Below are positions 8,690-17,589 of a stretch of DNA of 64,000 nucleotides, one piece after another. This stretch comes from Variovorax sp. Sphag1AA (GTDB lineage Bacteria > Pseudomonadota > Gammaproteobacteria > Burkholderiales > Burkholderiaceae_C), in NCBI RefSeq assembly GCF_014192575.1, contig NZ_JACHYC010000001.1, forward strand, positions 62,001-126,000. Direction: 5' to 3'. Made by a program: the position numbers and the translations under genes. The notes below the pieces were generated by a model. The model saw nothing but the letters and a program-made list of their open reading frames with translations. It was not told where the DNA came from and did no database searches. Each line of letters begins with the position of its first letter. Within the stretch, counting starts at the first letter, position 1.

Positions 8690-9205
8690 ATGTCCGATTT
8701 CGAAGTTCGCCCCGCCACCCTGCGCGACGCCAAGGCCGTCGCCGAAGTCCATGCCGCCTCTGCACAGGCCGCCTACGCGGACATCCTCCCCGAAGACCAG
8801 CTGCGCGCGCTGACGCCCGCCACCCGCGAGGCCAAGTGGCGAGAGGCGATCGAGTACGCCGAACCGCAGGTGCATGTGGTCGAGCTCGGCGGCGAAGTGG
8901 TCGGCTTCGTCGGCTTCGACCGTTCGCGCGACCCCAAGACGCCGTCGACCACCGGCGAGATCTGGTCGATCTACGTCAGGCCCGAGCATTGGGACAAGGG
9001 CCTCGGCGTGGCGCTCTGGGACGCCGCGCGCGAGGGTCTCGAGGAAGAAGGCTGCACCGTCGTCACCATCTGGGTGCCGCTGCGCAACGACCGCGCGATC
9101 CGCTTCTGCGAACTCGCCGGCTTCAAGCGCGAGATGAAGACCGCCAAGACCACCGCGATCGGTACCGTGAAGATCGAGGAAATCCGTCTGAAACGCAGCG
9201 TCTGA
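8690..9205 (+). CDS. GNAT-family N-acetyltransferase
   Basis: 171 residues forming one GNAT domain. [18 protein letters not shown] is the first strand and helix, [21 protein letters not shown] is the acetyl-CoA binding beta4-alpha3 segment (Q/R-x-x-G-x-G/A variant), and [14 protein letters not shown] is the conserved C-terminal helix. It acetylates a small molecule or protein amine; the substrate is unknown. The start codon is 91 bp from that of the divergent ferredoxin gene. One copy of the 95-bp repeat starts 1 nt after its stop. Confidence 0.88.
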   Translation: MSDFEVRPATLRDAKAVAEVHAASAQAAYADILPEDQLRALTPATREAKWREAIEYAEPQVHVVELGGEVVGFVGFDRSRDPKTPSTTGEIWSIYVRPEHWDKGLGVALWDAAREGLEEEGCTVVTIWVPLRNDRAIRFCELAGFKREMKTAKTTAIGTVKIEEIRLKRSV

Positions 9206-9206
9206 G

Positions 9207-9305
9207 GCTCGCCCCCAGGCTCGCGCACTTCGTGTCGCTCTCCACCCCCGACCGGGGGCGACACCAGCGGCCCGGCGAAGCCGGTTCCGCGGTGTCTCCC
9301 GCCCT
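9207..9305 (+). repeat. Post-stop structured repeat, copy A
   Basis: A copy of the roughly 95-bp element found five times in the window, here 1 nt after the GNAT stop. It has three hairpins in order: GCGCAC-ttc-GTGTCGC, CCCCC-gacc-GGGGG, and a 37-nt stem-loop at 9260-9296. The last is closed by GACACC/GGTGTC around the invariant inner part ending GCCGGTTCCGC. Confidence 0.9.
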
Positions 9306-9347
9306 GGGGCTCGGGGTTTCGTCAACCGTTTCCAGCGAAGAATAGAC

Positions 9348-10229
9348 ATGGCCACCAGCCTCCTGCTGCTCCTCGATGACATCGCGACGGTGCTCGACGA
9401 TGTCTCCGTGCTCACCAAGGTAGCGGCCAAGAAGACGGCGGGCGTGCTGGGCGACGATCTCGCGCTGAATGCGCAACAGGTCGCGGGCGTGCGGGCCAGC
9501 CGCGAGCTGCCGGTGGTCTGGGCGGTGTGCAAGGGGTCGTTCGTCAACAAGGCGATCCTGGTTCCGGCGGCCCTGATCATCGGGATGTGGCTGCCCTGGC
9601 TGGTCACGCCGCTCCTGATGGTGGGCGGCGCGTTCCTTTGCTTCGAGGGTTTCGAGAAGCTCGCGCACCGGTTCCTTCACAAGGCCGAACACGCGATCGA
9701 GACGGAGCGGCACGAGCAGGCCATCGCCAACGAGGCGATCGACGTGGTCGCGGCCGAGAAGGCCAAGGTCAAGGGCGCGATACGCACCGATTTCATTCTG
9801 TCGGCGGAGATCATCGCGATCACGCTTGGCACGGTGCAGGGGCAACCTTTCCTGACGCAACTCACCGTCCTGGCGGGCATCGCGATCGTGATGACCATCG
9901 GCGTCTATGGCCTGGTCGCCGGCATCGTGCGGCTCGACGATATGGGCTTCTACCTCGCCCAACGCGACAACGCCGCCCTGCAGGCGCTGGGCCGCGCGAT
10001 GGTCGGCGCGGCGCCCTGGCTCATGAAGGCGCTTTCCGTTCTCGGCACGGTCGCGATGTTCCTCGTGGGCGGGGGCATCCTCGTGCATGGCGTGCCGGCC
10101 CTCGGGCACGCGATCCAGGCGTGGGGCGCGCTGGCCTCGATGCTCGGCAATGCGGTGGTCGGCGTGATCGCCGGCGCTATCGTGCTGGCGGTGGTCGAGG
10201 GCGTGAAGCGGCTTCGCGGACGGCGCTGA
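9348..10229 (+). CDS. DUF808 (YedI-type) inner membrane protein
   Basis: 293 residues. The N terminus has the family's [35 protein letters not shown] pattern, and the rest contains about six transmembrane segments interrupted by a charged loop (about residues 105-145). DUF808/YedI proteins sit in the inner membrane and have no assigned activity. The ATG at 9348 lies about 40 nt beyond repeat copy A. CGGCGCT-GA-AGCGCCG spans the stop codon but has a 2-nt centre, so it is not a normal hairpin. Confidence 0.88.
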   Translation: MATSLLLLLDDIATVLDDVSVLTKVAAKKTAGVLGDDLALNAQQVAGVRASRELPVVWAVCKGSFVNKAILVPAALIIGMWLPWLVTPLLMVGGAFLCFEGFEKLAHRFLHKAEHAIETERHEQAIANEAIDVVAAEKAKVKGAIRTDFILSAEIIAITLGTVQGQPFLTQLTVLAGIAIVMTIGVYGLVAGIVRLDDMGFYLAQRDNAALQALGRAMVGAAPWLMKALSVLGTVAMFLVGGGILVHGVPALGHAIQAWGALASMLGNAVVGVIAGAIVLAVVEGVKRLRGRR

Positions 10230-10242
10230 AGCGCCGCCAGTT

Positions 10243-10464
10243 CTAGCGTCGGCCGCCCGAGCGGAAGCGCCCGACGAGATCCACCGCCACCAAGGCAATC
10301 CCCAGAACCAGGGCGAACCAGCCGACCAGATAGGCGCCGCCGACGGTCTCGCGCCAGGTTTGCGACTCCAGGAATTGCGGCGAAATCAACACGGCTGCAC
10401 CAATCAGGATGCACAGGATGCCGCGCTCGATCATGCGCGGCGCTCGGTTCGGTCGGGAGGGCAT
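10243..10464 (-). CDS. Small two-helix membrane protein, unknown function
   Basis: 73 residues. It has an Arg-rich N terminus, two hydrophobic segments (about residues 15-33 and 44-62) and a basic C terminus, so it is probably an inner membrane hairpin. I do not recognise a family. Its start may instead be the internal ATG at 10434 (MIERGIL). It stands alone between the DUF808 gene, on which it converges, and the divergent autotransporter. The 234 bp between its start and the autotransporter start are AT-richer than the surroundings and hold the two promoters, but no clean -35/-10 pair was found. Confidence 0.6.
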   Translation of the reverse strand: MPSRPNRAPRMIERGILCILIGAAVLISPQFLESQTWRETVGGAYLVGWFALVLGIALVAVDLVGRFRSGGRR

Positions 10465-10698
10465 CGGGCGAGTTTAAGGCGCGCCATTCGTGTGCCGCGC
10501 CGTGCACCAATCGGGGGCTGCGGATATGGCCAAAACCGCCTTTGCACTAAGAAGTAGCTGATTTTTGTAACGCTTTCGTTGCAGATTTGCGATTGCGCAC
10601 CGCTTCCGTGACTTTCTTCCAACGGAAATGAATACCTCGGCATTACATTCGTAAGTATTCATTTTCATCTTTCGAGACCGTTGAAGGGAAGCAAGCTC

Positions 10699-13470
10699 GT
10701 GAATCGCGTTTTCAGGGTCGTTTGGAACTCATCACAACAAACCTGGGCAGTTGCCTCCGAGCTGGCCGCGACCGCCGGCAAATCGAGCCGGGCCGTTTCG
10801 ACCGCTTCAGCACTCGTTCTTCTGTCGGGCGTGGCGTCGGCTGCCTGCACCCTGACCGGCACCGACTACGTCTGCACGAGCGCCGGCGGAGCCCAGACCA
10901 CCACGGTCGGCGCGGGGTACGGAACCCCGTTGGGAACCACGGTCGACGTGCAGCAGAACGCGGTTGTCAGCACCGACGGCCTGCCGGCAATCAGCCTTCA
11001 GAGTGGCGGCAGCATCACCGTGCGCAGTGGCGCAACCGCCGAGAACAACGCAGTCGGCCTGACCGATGGTCTGTACACCACTGGCGCAAATACGGTGGAG
11101 TTCCTGCACAACAACACGCTGACGATCGAACAGGGCGCGCAAGTGCTCTCGAAGGGCACGGCAGGCAACGCCGAGGCGATCAATCCGATCGGCACCGGCA
11201 ACACCATCATCAACAACGGCACCATCGACTCGCAAGCCGGTGGCGCTGCGATCTGGTTCGAATCGACCTTCGGCAGCAACACCGTCGTGAACGGTGAGAC
11301 CGGCGTGATCCGCTACAAGGACGGAACCAACGGCAACATCATTGGCGTCAACGGCACGATGGCGATCAACTTCACGAACAAGGGTCAGATCCTTGGTTCG
11401 CTGAACTTCGCCGATGGCGACGACACGCTCAACCTGTACGAGCACGGAACGATCTCCGGCGCCATCAACGGCGGCGGTGGCAACAACCTGCTGACGCTCA
11501 ACGGCACCGGAACGGGCACTTTCAACCACGCGATCTCGAACTTCCAGTCGCTGGTGAAGAACGACAGCGGCACCTGGAACCTCGGCATCTCGCTGCAGGA
11601 TTCGGGCTTTACCAATGCACGCGTCGCCGGCGGCACGCTGGTGCTTGCGACGGACACCAGCAACTACACCGGCACCATGACCGTGGACCCGGCCGGCACG
11701 TTGCAGACGCCCGCCGAGTTTGCGCCGCTCGCCGTCACGAACAACGGTCTCGTGCGCTTCGCGCAGCCGACCGACGCGACCTACAACGGCCTGCTGAGTG
11801 GCACCGGCGGCCTGGAGAAGACGGGCGCCGGCACGCTGACGCTCGCCAAGGCGCAGGCGATCACCGGCACGACCACGGTCACTGCAGGCACGTTGAAGGC
11901 CGGTGCAGCCGACACTTTCAGCGCGGGCTCCGCGCATGTGGTCGCTGCGGGCGCGACGCTGGACACCGCGGGTTTCAACCAGACGGTGGCATCGCTCCAG
12001 AACGCGGGCACGGTGAGCTTGCTCAGCGCGACCCCGGGCAGCACGTTGACGGTCAACGGCGCCTACGTCGGCCAGGGCGGTGTGCTGAGCCTCGGCACGG
12101 TGCTCGGCGGCAGCGGCAGCCTCAGCGACCGATTGGTGCTGAACGGCCCTTCGGCGAGCGCGAGCGGCACGACCACGATTCGCGTCACCAATCTCGGCGG
12201 GCTCGGCGCGCAGACCACGGGCAATGGCATCGAAGTGGTGACCGCGCTGAGCGGCGCGACCACCACCGCACAGACCACGAAGAGCGCCTTCACGCTGGCC
12301 AACGGTCACGTCGATGCGGGTGCCTTCGAGTACCGCCTGTATGCGGCCGATGCCCAGGGCGCGGGCGAGAACTGGTACCTGCGCACCGATGTGCAGGTCA
12401 AGCCCCCGGTGACTCCGCCGGTGCTGCCCGAAGTCACGCCGGACCCCGCGCCCGAGGGAAGCCCGAAGCCGCCGGTGGAGACCGTGCCCGGGCCGACGGT
12501 GACGGCCTATCGCGCGGAAGTGCCGCTCTTTGCCGCGTTGCCGGCGCAACTGCGCCAGGCGGACCTCGCAATGCTCGGGAACCTGCATCGCCGGGTGGGT
12601 GACGAATCCGCTCCTTCGGCTGCGGTGGCGGGCTCGGGCGATGCAGGGCGTCAGGCTTGGGCGCGTGCGGTCTATGCCGATCTCGACATCCATCAGGACG
12701 GCGTGGCCGATGCCAGCAGCAAGGGCCATGTCAGCGGCTTGCAGGCTGGCACCGATCTGTTCGCGGCCGGCCCGTGGCGCGGCGGCGTATATGTGGGCTA
12801 CCTCGACGGCGGCGCCGACGTGACGGGCAATGCGCGCGGCACCATCGGCCGCGTGGGCAGCAACGACCTGCAATCGCGCTACCTCGGTGGCTATGCGACC
12901 TGGATGGACGGCAGCGGCTGGTACGCGGACGCAGTGCTGCAAGGCGGCAGCCATCGCTACACGGTGCGCCCGGACCTGAACCTGAGCGCCTCCGGAAAGG
13001 CCGACAGCCTGACCGCCTCGATCGAGACCGGCAAGGCCTTCGCGCTGACCGAGCGCTGGACCATCGAACCGCAGGCCCAGCTCGCCTGGCAGCGCAGCAG
13101 CTTCGACAACGTGCTCATCAGCGGCGCGGCGGTGCGCCAGGACGCCGACAGCGGCTGGATCGGTCGCGTCGGCGTTCGGGTCAAGGGCGATTTCGCGACC
13201 AGCGCGGGCCGCCTGCAGCCCTACGGCCGCGTGAACCTCTACCACGCGGGCTCCGGCACCGACGTGGCGACCTTTGCTTCGCCCGCGGCGAGCACGGCGA
13301 TCGCAAGCGCCACCGGCTACACCTCGGCCGAAGTGGCGGGCGGCGCGACGCTGGCTCTGTCGTCGTCGACCACGCTGTACGGCGAAGTCGGCCACGTCTT
13401 CGACATCGGTGGCGACGCGCGCGTCAAGTCGTCGGTGCAGGGCTCGATTGGCGTGCGGCTGAGCTGGTAA
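10699..13470 (+). CDS. Autotransporter (type Va) with ESPR leader
   Basis: About 923 residues. The leader starts NRVFRVVWNSSQQTW, the extended signal peptide region of large autotransporters, followed by a hydrophobic core ending near SGVASA. A GTG at 10699 with GAAGGGA 9 nt upstream is the likely start; the frame also opens at a TTG 18 nt earlier. The passenger (about 60-560) is a Thr/Gly/Asn-rich beta helix with a passenger repeat at GGLEKTGAGTLTLAKA. A Pro-rich linker (VKPPVTPPVLPEVTPDP) precedes the roughly 270-residue outer membrane beta barrel, which ends in the aromatic GVRLSW. The role is probably surface adhesion or aggregation; the passenger shows no protease motif. Confidence 0.92.
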   Translation: MNRVFRVVWNSSQQTWAVASELAATAGKSSRAVSTASALVLLSGVASAACTLTGTDYVCTSAGGAQTTTVGAGYGTPLGTTVDVQQNAVVSTDGLPAISLQSGGSITVRSGATAENNAVGLTDGLYTTGANTVEFLHNNTLTIEQGAQVLSKGTAGNAEAINPIGTGNTIINNGTIDSQAGGAAIWFESTFGSNTVVNGETGVIRYKDGTNGNIIGVNGTMAINFTNKGQILGSLNFADGDDTLNLYEHGTISGAINGGGGNNLLTLNGTGTGTFNHAISNFQSLVKNDSGTWNLGISLQDSGFTNARVAGGTLVLATDTSNYTGTMTVDPAGTLQTPAEFAPLAVTNNGLVRFAQPTDATYNGLLSGTGGLEKTGAGTLTLAKAQAITGTTTVTAGTLKAGAADTFSAGSAHVVAAGATLDTAGFNQTVASLQNAGTVSLLSATPGSTLTVNGAYVGQGGVLSLGTVLGGSGSLSDRLVLNGPSASASGTTTIRVTNLGGLGAQTTGNGIEVVTALSGATTTAQTTKSAFTLANGHVDAGAFEYRLYAADAQGAGENWYLRTDVQVKPPVTPPVLPEVTPDPAPEGSPKPPVETVPGPTVTAYRAEVPLFAALPAQLRQADLAMLGNLHRRVGDESAPSAAVAGSGDAGRQAWARAVYADLDIHQDGVADASSKGHVSGLQAGTDLFAAGPWRGGVYVGYLDGGADVTGNARGTIGRVGSNDLQSRYLGGYATWMDGSGWYADAVLQGGSHRYTVRPDLNLSASGKADSLTASIETGKAFALTERWTIEPQAQLAWQRSSFDNVLISGAAVRQDADSGWIGRVGVRVKGDFATSAGRLQPYGRVNLYHAGSGTDVATFASPAASTAIASATGYTSAEVAGGATLALSSSTTLYGEVGHVFDIGGDARVKSSVQGSIGVRLSW

Positions 13471-13476
13471 GCCTTC

Positions 13477-13496
13477 GCCGGACCCGGGCCGGCTTT
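13477..13496 (+). terminator. Possible terminator after the autotransporter
   Basis: GCCGG and CCGGC arms with a 7-nt loop, followed by only three T residues, 7 nt after the stop codon. Weak by sequence but correctly placed. Confidence 0.35.
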
Positions 13497-13514
13497 CGGT
13501 TCAAATACGGGGCG

Positions 13515-13943
13515 ATGTCACCCAACCGAAAGCCCATGGAATCTGCCCGTCACCGCGTCCTTCCGTTCACTGCACGCGTCATTGCGCCGTTGCTGCTGGC
13601 GCTGTGTGCGTCCGGCGCGTTCGCGCAGGACGCGCGCGAGTTTCCCGGCGCGGCAATGCGCTTCCTGAACGTCGAACTGCCGCAGATGGAAAACGCGATC
13701 AAGGAGCGCGACCGCGACTACTTCGAGGACGCCATGTCGCGCATGCTCGATTTCTCGGAACAGTGGGGCTTCAAGGTGCGCGACAACCCGCAGTTGGCGA
13801 GCTACCCGATGTGTACCGAGGCGGTGTCGGATTTCCTGGTGGTTGGCATGTGCCGAATCATGACCACCGCAAGCGCCTGCGAACCCGGAATGCAGGAGCG
13901 GTTCAACACCAACCTGCAGAAATGCCGGGCTGTGGCTCAGTAA
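13515..13943 (+). CDS. Small secreted protein, unknown function
   Basis: 142 residues with a signal peptide: a basic start (RKPMESARHRV), a hydrophobic core IAPLLLALCASGAFA and a cleavage site before QDAREF. The mature part is about 105 residues, helical and charged, and has three cysteines (PMCTEAV, VGMCRIM, KCRAVAQ) plus one in SACEPG, so disulphides in the periplasm are plausible. The alternative ATG at 13536 would still leave a complete signal peptide. I recognise no family. It follows the autotransporter by 44 nt. Repeat copy B begins 1 nt after the stop. Confidence 0.75.
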   Translation: MSPNRKPMESARHRVLPFTARVIAPLLLALCASGAFAQDAREFPGAAMRFLNVELPQMENAIKERDRDYFEDAMSRMLDFSEQWGFKVRDNPQLASYPMCTEAVSDFLVVGMCRIMTTASACEPGMQERFNTNLQKCRAVAQ

Positions 13944-13944
13944 G

Positions 13945-14041
13945 TTCGCCCCCAGCCTCGCCCACTTCGTGTGGCTCTGCACCCCCTTCCGGGGGCAACC
14001 CCGGCGGCCCGGCTAAGCCGGTTCCGCGGGGTTTCCCGCTT
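13945..14041 (+). repeat. Post-stop structured repeat, copy B
   Basis: It starts 1 nt after the stop of the small secreted protein and lies between convergent genes. Hairpins: GCCCAC-ttc-GTGTGGC, CCCCC-ttcc-GGGGG and the 37-nt stem-loop 13997-14033 closed by AACCCC/GGGGTT. The closing stem differs from copy A but pairs perfectly. Confidence 0.9.
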
Positions 14042-14059
14042 AGGCTGCGGTTAGTGGGG

Positions 14060-15157
14060 TCAGGCGGTTTTTAGGCCTTCGATCGTCTGGAGCAGCACGA
14101 CGCGGGACTGGCCGAGGATCATGCCTTTCCACTCGTCGTTGTCGCAATAGAAGGCGTCGCGCAGGCCCTGGCGGATGGTGATCTGCTGCGCTTCGGGCGC
14201 CTCGGGGTGGCGGCGCAGCCAGGTGTCGGCGCGCAGGCGGTTCATGACCTCCATGTCGGGCAGGGTGCCGAATTCCAGGCCCATGAGTGCGGCGCTGGCG
14301 TTGGGGCACTCGTCGTACACCGTCGAGACGACCGGGCCTGACACATCGGGCGATGCCGATTGGCCGTCGTGCACCGAAAAGACGTCCGCGCCCCACCACG
14401 CGCGAGCCAGAGCCAGGTCGGCGGCAGCATTGCGGCCGGCGTAGATCTTTTCGCCATGGCCGTACGGGCCGAGGCCGGTGTGCACGTCGATCCAGCCGAT
14501 GTGCGTGGCCTCCGAAGCGTATTTGCGCAGGATGCCCCGCATCGTCCGATTGCTCCACGACGGCGCCTTGCCGCCATAGAACAGGCCCTGCGGCGAGGTG
14601 TACTGGCCCGATGTCACGGCAGTGCGGAAGGCCCGCATGCCGTTCTTCTCGATGTAGGCGGTCATCGTCGCCACGTCCGCGGCGGTCGGCGGCCAGTTGG
14701 CGGGCAGCACGAGGGGTTCGACCTCGGAGTAGGCCGCGTTCACCGGCAGCGGAGCGCTGAAGTCGATGTGGTTGCGGTTGAGGTCGATGTTGTCTTCGTT
14801 GGTCCGGTGCAGGTGCGAGAAGCCATGCGGATTGACCGCGTGGATCAGCAGGAGGCCGATGCCGGCCTGCTCGATGCGCGAGAGGAGGTCGGCGTCGTTC
14901 AGCGTCGAGATCTGGCAGCCGGAGCCGCAGAAGCCTTCAGGGCCATGCGTGCCGGAGCTGACGATCAGCAGCTTGGCCGCGCCCGGCTTGCCGAGATAGG
15001 CGACGTCCGTGGCGAGGGTTTCGCCGAGTGCGCCGCGATGCGCTTCGAGCTCGAAGCTTTCGATCGCCGCGCCGCGCTGGGCCGCGGCATCGAGGAATTT
15101 CTGCCGTGCCTCGGCATAGGTGCCGGAGAAGTGGCGGGTGGCGGCGGAGTTGTACAT
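14060..15157 (-). CDS. DUF2817 (M14-like zinc carboxypeptidase fold) protein
   Basis: 365 residues. It resembles metallo-carboxypeptidases of the M14/aspartoacylase type: SSGTHGPEGFCG gives a His-x-x-Glu zinc pair, NEDNIDLNRNHIDF follows, and GWIDVHTGLGPYGHGEK supplies the third ligand region. This matches DUF2817, for which no defined substrate is known to me. AAGGA lies 8 nt before the ATG at 15157. The MHS-type transporter gene starts 26 bp upstream on the same strand, so the pair probably imports and cleaves an acylated or peptide-like nutrient under control of the neighbouring LysR protein. Confidence 0.85.
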   Translation of the reverse strand: MYNSAATRHFSGTYAEARQKFLDAAAQRGAAIESFELEAHRGALGETLATDVAYLGKPGAAKLLIVSSGTHGPEGFCGSGCQISTLNDADLLSRIEQAGIGLLLIHAVNPHGFSHLHRTNEDNIDLNRNHIDFSAPLPVNAAYSEVEPLVLPANWPPTAADVATMTAYIEKNGMRAFRTAVTSGQYTSPQGLFYGGKAPSWSNRTMRGILRKYASEATHIGWIDVHTGLGPYGHGEKIYAGRNAAADLALARAWWGADVFSVHDGQSASPDVSGPVVSTVYDECPNASAALMGLEFGTLPDMEVMNRLRADTWLRRHPEAPEAQQITIRQGLRDAFYCDNDEWKGMILGQSRVVLLQTIEGLKTA

Positions 15158-15183
15158 CGTGAGGGTCCTTGGAAAGTGTTTGA

Positions 15184-16554
15184 TCAGGCGGCCGGATGCG
15201 CATCGGCCGCGTCGATGTCCTTGCCGGTGTAGTCCCGCATCCACAGCAGGCCGAGGAGCGACACCAGCGACACCGCGAGCAGATACCACGCAGGCGCGAG
15301 CTTGTTGCCGGTGGCGTTCAGCAGCCAGGTGCTGATGAAAGGCGAGAAGCCGCCGAACAGCGCCACGCCCACGCTGTAGACCAGCGACATGCCCGTCGCG
15401 CGAACATGCTTGGGGAACATCTCCGGCAGCATCGTGATGCCCGGCACCGTCTGCAGCACCAGAGTGATGCTCAGCAGCCCGACCACCGTGTACAGCGCAG
15501 CAGGCGTCGGCGATGCGTTGAGCCACAGAAAGCCCGGGTAGATCATCAGTGCCAGCAGCACGCGGCTGTAGACGATCAGCCGCTTGCGTCCGATGCGGTC
15601 GGACCACACGCCCACCAGCGGCGCGAGTGCGAACGACAGCAGCCCGGTGAGCGCGGCGCCGAACAGCGCGACCGGTGGCGGCAGGCCGAGCTCGCGGATC
15701 GCGTAGGTCGGCATGTAGAACGTGACGACATAGGCTGCGGCGGTGCCGCCGATGATGCTCAGGATGGCGGCGAGCACCGTCTTGCCGTGCTCGCGGCAGA
15801 CGGCAGACAGGCTGCCATGGCGGCGCGGCGCCGCGGCGGTTGCCGGCGCCTCATGGACGTCGAGGGATTCTTCCAGGTGCCGGCGGATGTACATCCCGAC
15901 CGGCGCGATCAGCATGCCGAGCACGAAAGGCACGCGCCAGCCCCAGCTTTCCATCGCCTGCGGCGACAGGGCGGTCAGCAGCACGCCGACCACCACCGCA
16001 CCCAGCAGAATGCCGAGGCCCTGGCTCGCGAACTGCCAGCTCGCCATGTAGCCGCGGTTCTTCGGCGTGGCGTGCTCCACCAGCAACGTGGTGGATGCGC
16101 CGACTTCGCCGCCGGCCGAGAAGCCCTGGATCAGCCGCGCCAGCACGATCAGGATGGGCGCCGCGACGCCGATCTGCGCGTAGGTCGGCGCGAAGGCGAT
16201 CATGGCGCAGCCCAGCGCCATCAGGAAGATGGTGAGCGTCATCGCCTTCTTGCGCCCGGCGCGGTCGGCGTAGCTGCCGATCACGATGCCGCCCAGCGGC
16301 CGCATGATGAATCCGACCCCGAAGCTCGCCACCGTCAGCAGCAGTTGGCCGTATGAATTGAAGGTGGGGAAGAAGAGCTTGCCGATCACCAGGGCCAGGA
16401 AGCCATAGACGGTGAAATCGAAGAACTCGAGCGCGTTGCCGATGGTGGTGGCGACGATGGTCTGACGGCGGGACAAGCGTGCACGGTCGCCGGGGAGGCT
16501 ATGGCTCGTGGGAACGCGGCCCGAGAGGCCCGGGAGCCCTGAGAGTTCGGTCAT
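15184..16554 (-). CDS. MFS transporter, metabolite:H+ symporter (MHS) family
   Basis: 456 residues. The MHS signatures are clear: TIGNALEFFDFTVYGFLA in the first helix, MRPLGGIVIGSYADRAGRKK after the second, and RLIQGFSAGGEVGASTTLL around helix 4-5. Family members (ShiA, KgtP, ProP and citrate carriers) import organic acids or zwitterions with protons. I took ATG at 16554 (TELSGLPG); longer frames start only at TTG close to the LysR gene. It is divergent from lysR with a roughly 110-bp shared promoter region, and the DUF2817 gene lies downstream. Confidence 0.92.
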   Translation of the reverse strand: MTELSGLPGLSGRVPTSHSLPGDRARLSRRQTIVATTIGNALEFFDFTVYGFLALVIGKLFFPTFNSYGQLLLTVASFGVGFIMRPLGGIVIGSYADRAGRKKAMTLTIFLMALGCAMIAFAPTYAQIGVAAPILIVLARLIQGFSAGGEVGASTTLLVEHATPKNRGYMASWQFASQGLGILLGAVVVGVLLTALSPQAMESWGWRVPFVLGMLIAPVGMYIRRHLEESLDVHEAPATAAAPRRHGSLSAVCREHGKTVLAAILSIIGGTAAAYVVTFYMPTYAIRELGLPPPVALFGAALTGLLSFALAPLVGVWSDRIGRKRLIVYSRVLLALMIYPGFLWLNASPTPAALYTVVGLLSITLVLQTVPGITMLPEMFPKHVRATGMSLVYSVGVALFGGFSPFISTWLLNATGNKLAPAWYLLAVSLVSLLGLLWMRDYTGKDIDAADAHPAA

Positions 16555-16640
16555 GGGATTTGAAATATTCCTGTTGGTAATCGGGATTTCGCGCCGCGAT
16601 GCTAGGGATTCGGCTCGATCATGAAAAGACAATAATTGAT

Positions 16641-16661
16641 AACCAACGATAACTTTTGGTT
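16641..16661. promoter_or_regulatory. Candidate LysR-type operator
   Basis: Perfect inverted repeat AACCAA-N9-TTGGTT ending 4 nt before the lysR ATG, in an AT-rich stretch (about 16618-16665) of an otherwise GC-rich region. Binding there would block translation-proximal transcription of the regulator and reach the divergent MHS gene. Function is inferred. Confidence 0.45.
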
Positions 16662-16664
16662 TTC

Positions 16665-17579
16665 ATGAAGATCAATCAGCTCCAGGCCTTCGTCGCGGTC
16701 GCCGAGCAGTTGAGCATCCGGGGCGCGGCGCGGGTACTTGGCATTTCGCAGCCAGCGGTCACGAAGATCGTGCGCGAACTGGAACGCGCGCTCGGCGCGC
16801 CGCTGGTCGAGCGCAGCGTCAAGGGTGTGCAGCTCACCGCCTACGGGCAGGCTTTCGCGCCCCGCGCGCGCCTGTTGCTGGCGGACATGCAACGGGCGCG
16901 CGACGAGATCGCGCAGATCCGCGATGGCGCGACCGGCAGGATCGCGGTGGCGGTCAGCACCTCGGCCGCGCTCACCGTGCTTCCGGCGGCATTCAAGGAA
17001 TTCCACGCGCGCATGCCCGCGGTGGACGTGCATTTCTCGGAGGCGGTGCTGCCGTGGATGCTGATGCGCATGCGGGACGGCAGCCTGGATTTCGCAGTCG
17101 CCCATGTAGCGAGGCAAACGCTCGACCCGGAATTCGAAGGCATCGAGCTTTTTCCGGTGCAACTCGCGGTCGGACTACGCGTGGGCCATCCGTTGCGTCA
17201 CTGCCGTTCCCTGTCGGACCTGCACGACGCCGAGTGGATCCTGCCGGGCGAAGGCGACCTTGCGCGCGAATCCGTCCTGCCGATCTTCTCGCCGATCGGG
17301 CTAGCGCCACCGGCGCGCATCATCTTCGGCAACTCGGTCACCGTGGCGCTGGCGCTGGTCGGGGAGATGGACCTGGTCGGCATGTTCGTCGAGCCGTTGG
17401 TGGAGGTGGCCTTCAAGCGCTATGGCGTGCGACGCGTCGAGTTGCGGGAGACGCTGCCCACGCTCAGCATGTGCGTGATCAAGCGACGGGACCAGAAGCT
17501 CACGCCGGCCGCGCAGCAGTTCGTGGAGTGCGTGCAGCGGGCCGGTGCGCCGCGCGCCGCAGGGGCCTTTCTGCGGTAA
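16665..17579 (+). CDS. LysR-family transcriptional regulator
   Basis: 304 residues. It has an N-terminal helix-turn-helix (KINQLQAFVAVAEQLSIRGA, then SQPAVTKIVRELERALG) and a substrate-binding-like effector domain from about residue 90. ATG at 16665 gives the standard LysR start. It is divergent from the MHS transporter and DUF2817 genes and very probably controls them. The overall build is close to the other LysR protein at 3.8 kb, which serves a similar transporter-hydrolase unit. Confidence 0.92.
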   Translation: MKINQLQAFVAVAEQLSIRGAARVLGISQPAVTKIVRELERALGAPLVERSVKGVQLTAYGQAFAPRARLLLADMQRARDEIAQIRDGATGRIAVAVSTSAALTVLPAAFKEFHARMPAVDVHFSEAVLPWMLMRMRDGSLDFAVAHVARQTLDPEFEGIELFPVQLAVGLRVGHPLRHCRSLSDLHDAEWILPGEGDLARESVLPIFSPIGLAPPARIIFGNSVTVALALVGEMDLVGMFVEPLVEVAFKRYGVRRVELRETLPTLSMCVIKRRDQKLTPAAQQFVECVQRAGAPRAAGAFLR

Positions 17580-17589
17580 CGTCGGGGCC

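Noticed and set aside
10221..10236. CGGCGCT-GA-AGCGCCG as terminator of the DUF808 gene
   Set aside because: The loop would be 2 nt, it spans the stop codon and no T tract follows, so it is probably a coincidence of GC-rich codons.
10807..13395. An 862-codon open frame antisense to the autotransporter gene
   Set aside because: Its translation is Arg/Ala/His-rich with no domain pattern, while the opposite strand shows a complete leader, passenger and barrel. Such frames arise from GC-rich third positions.
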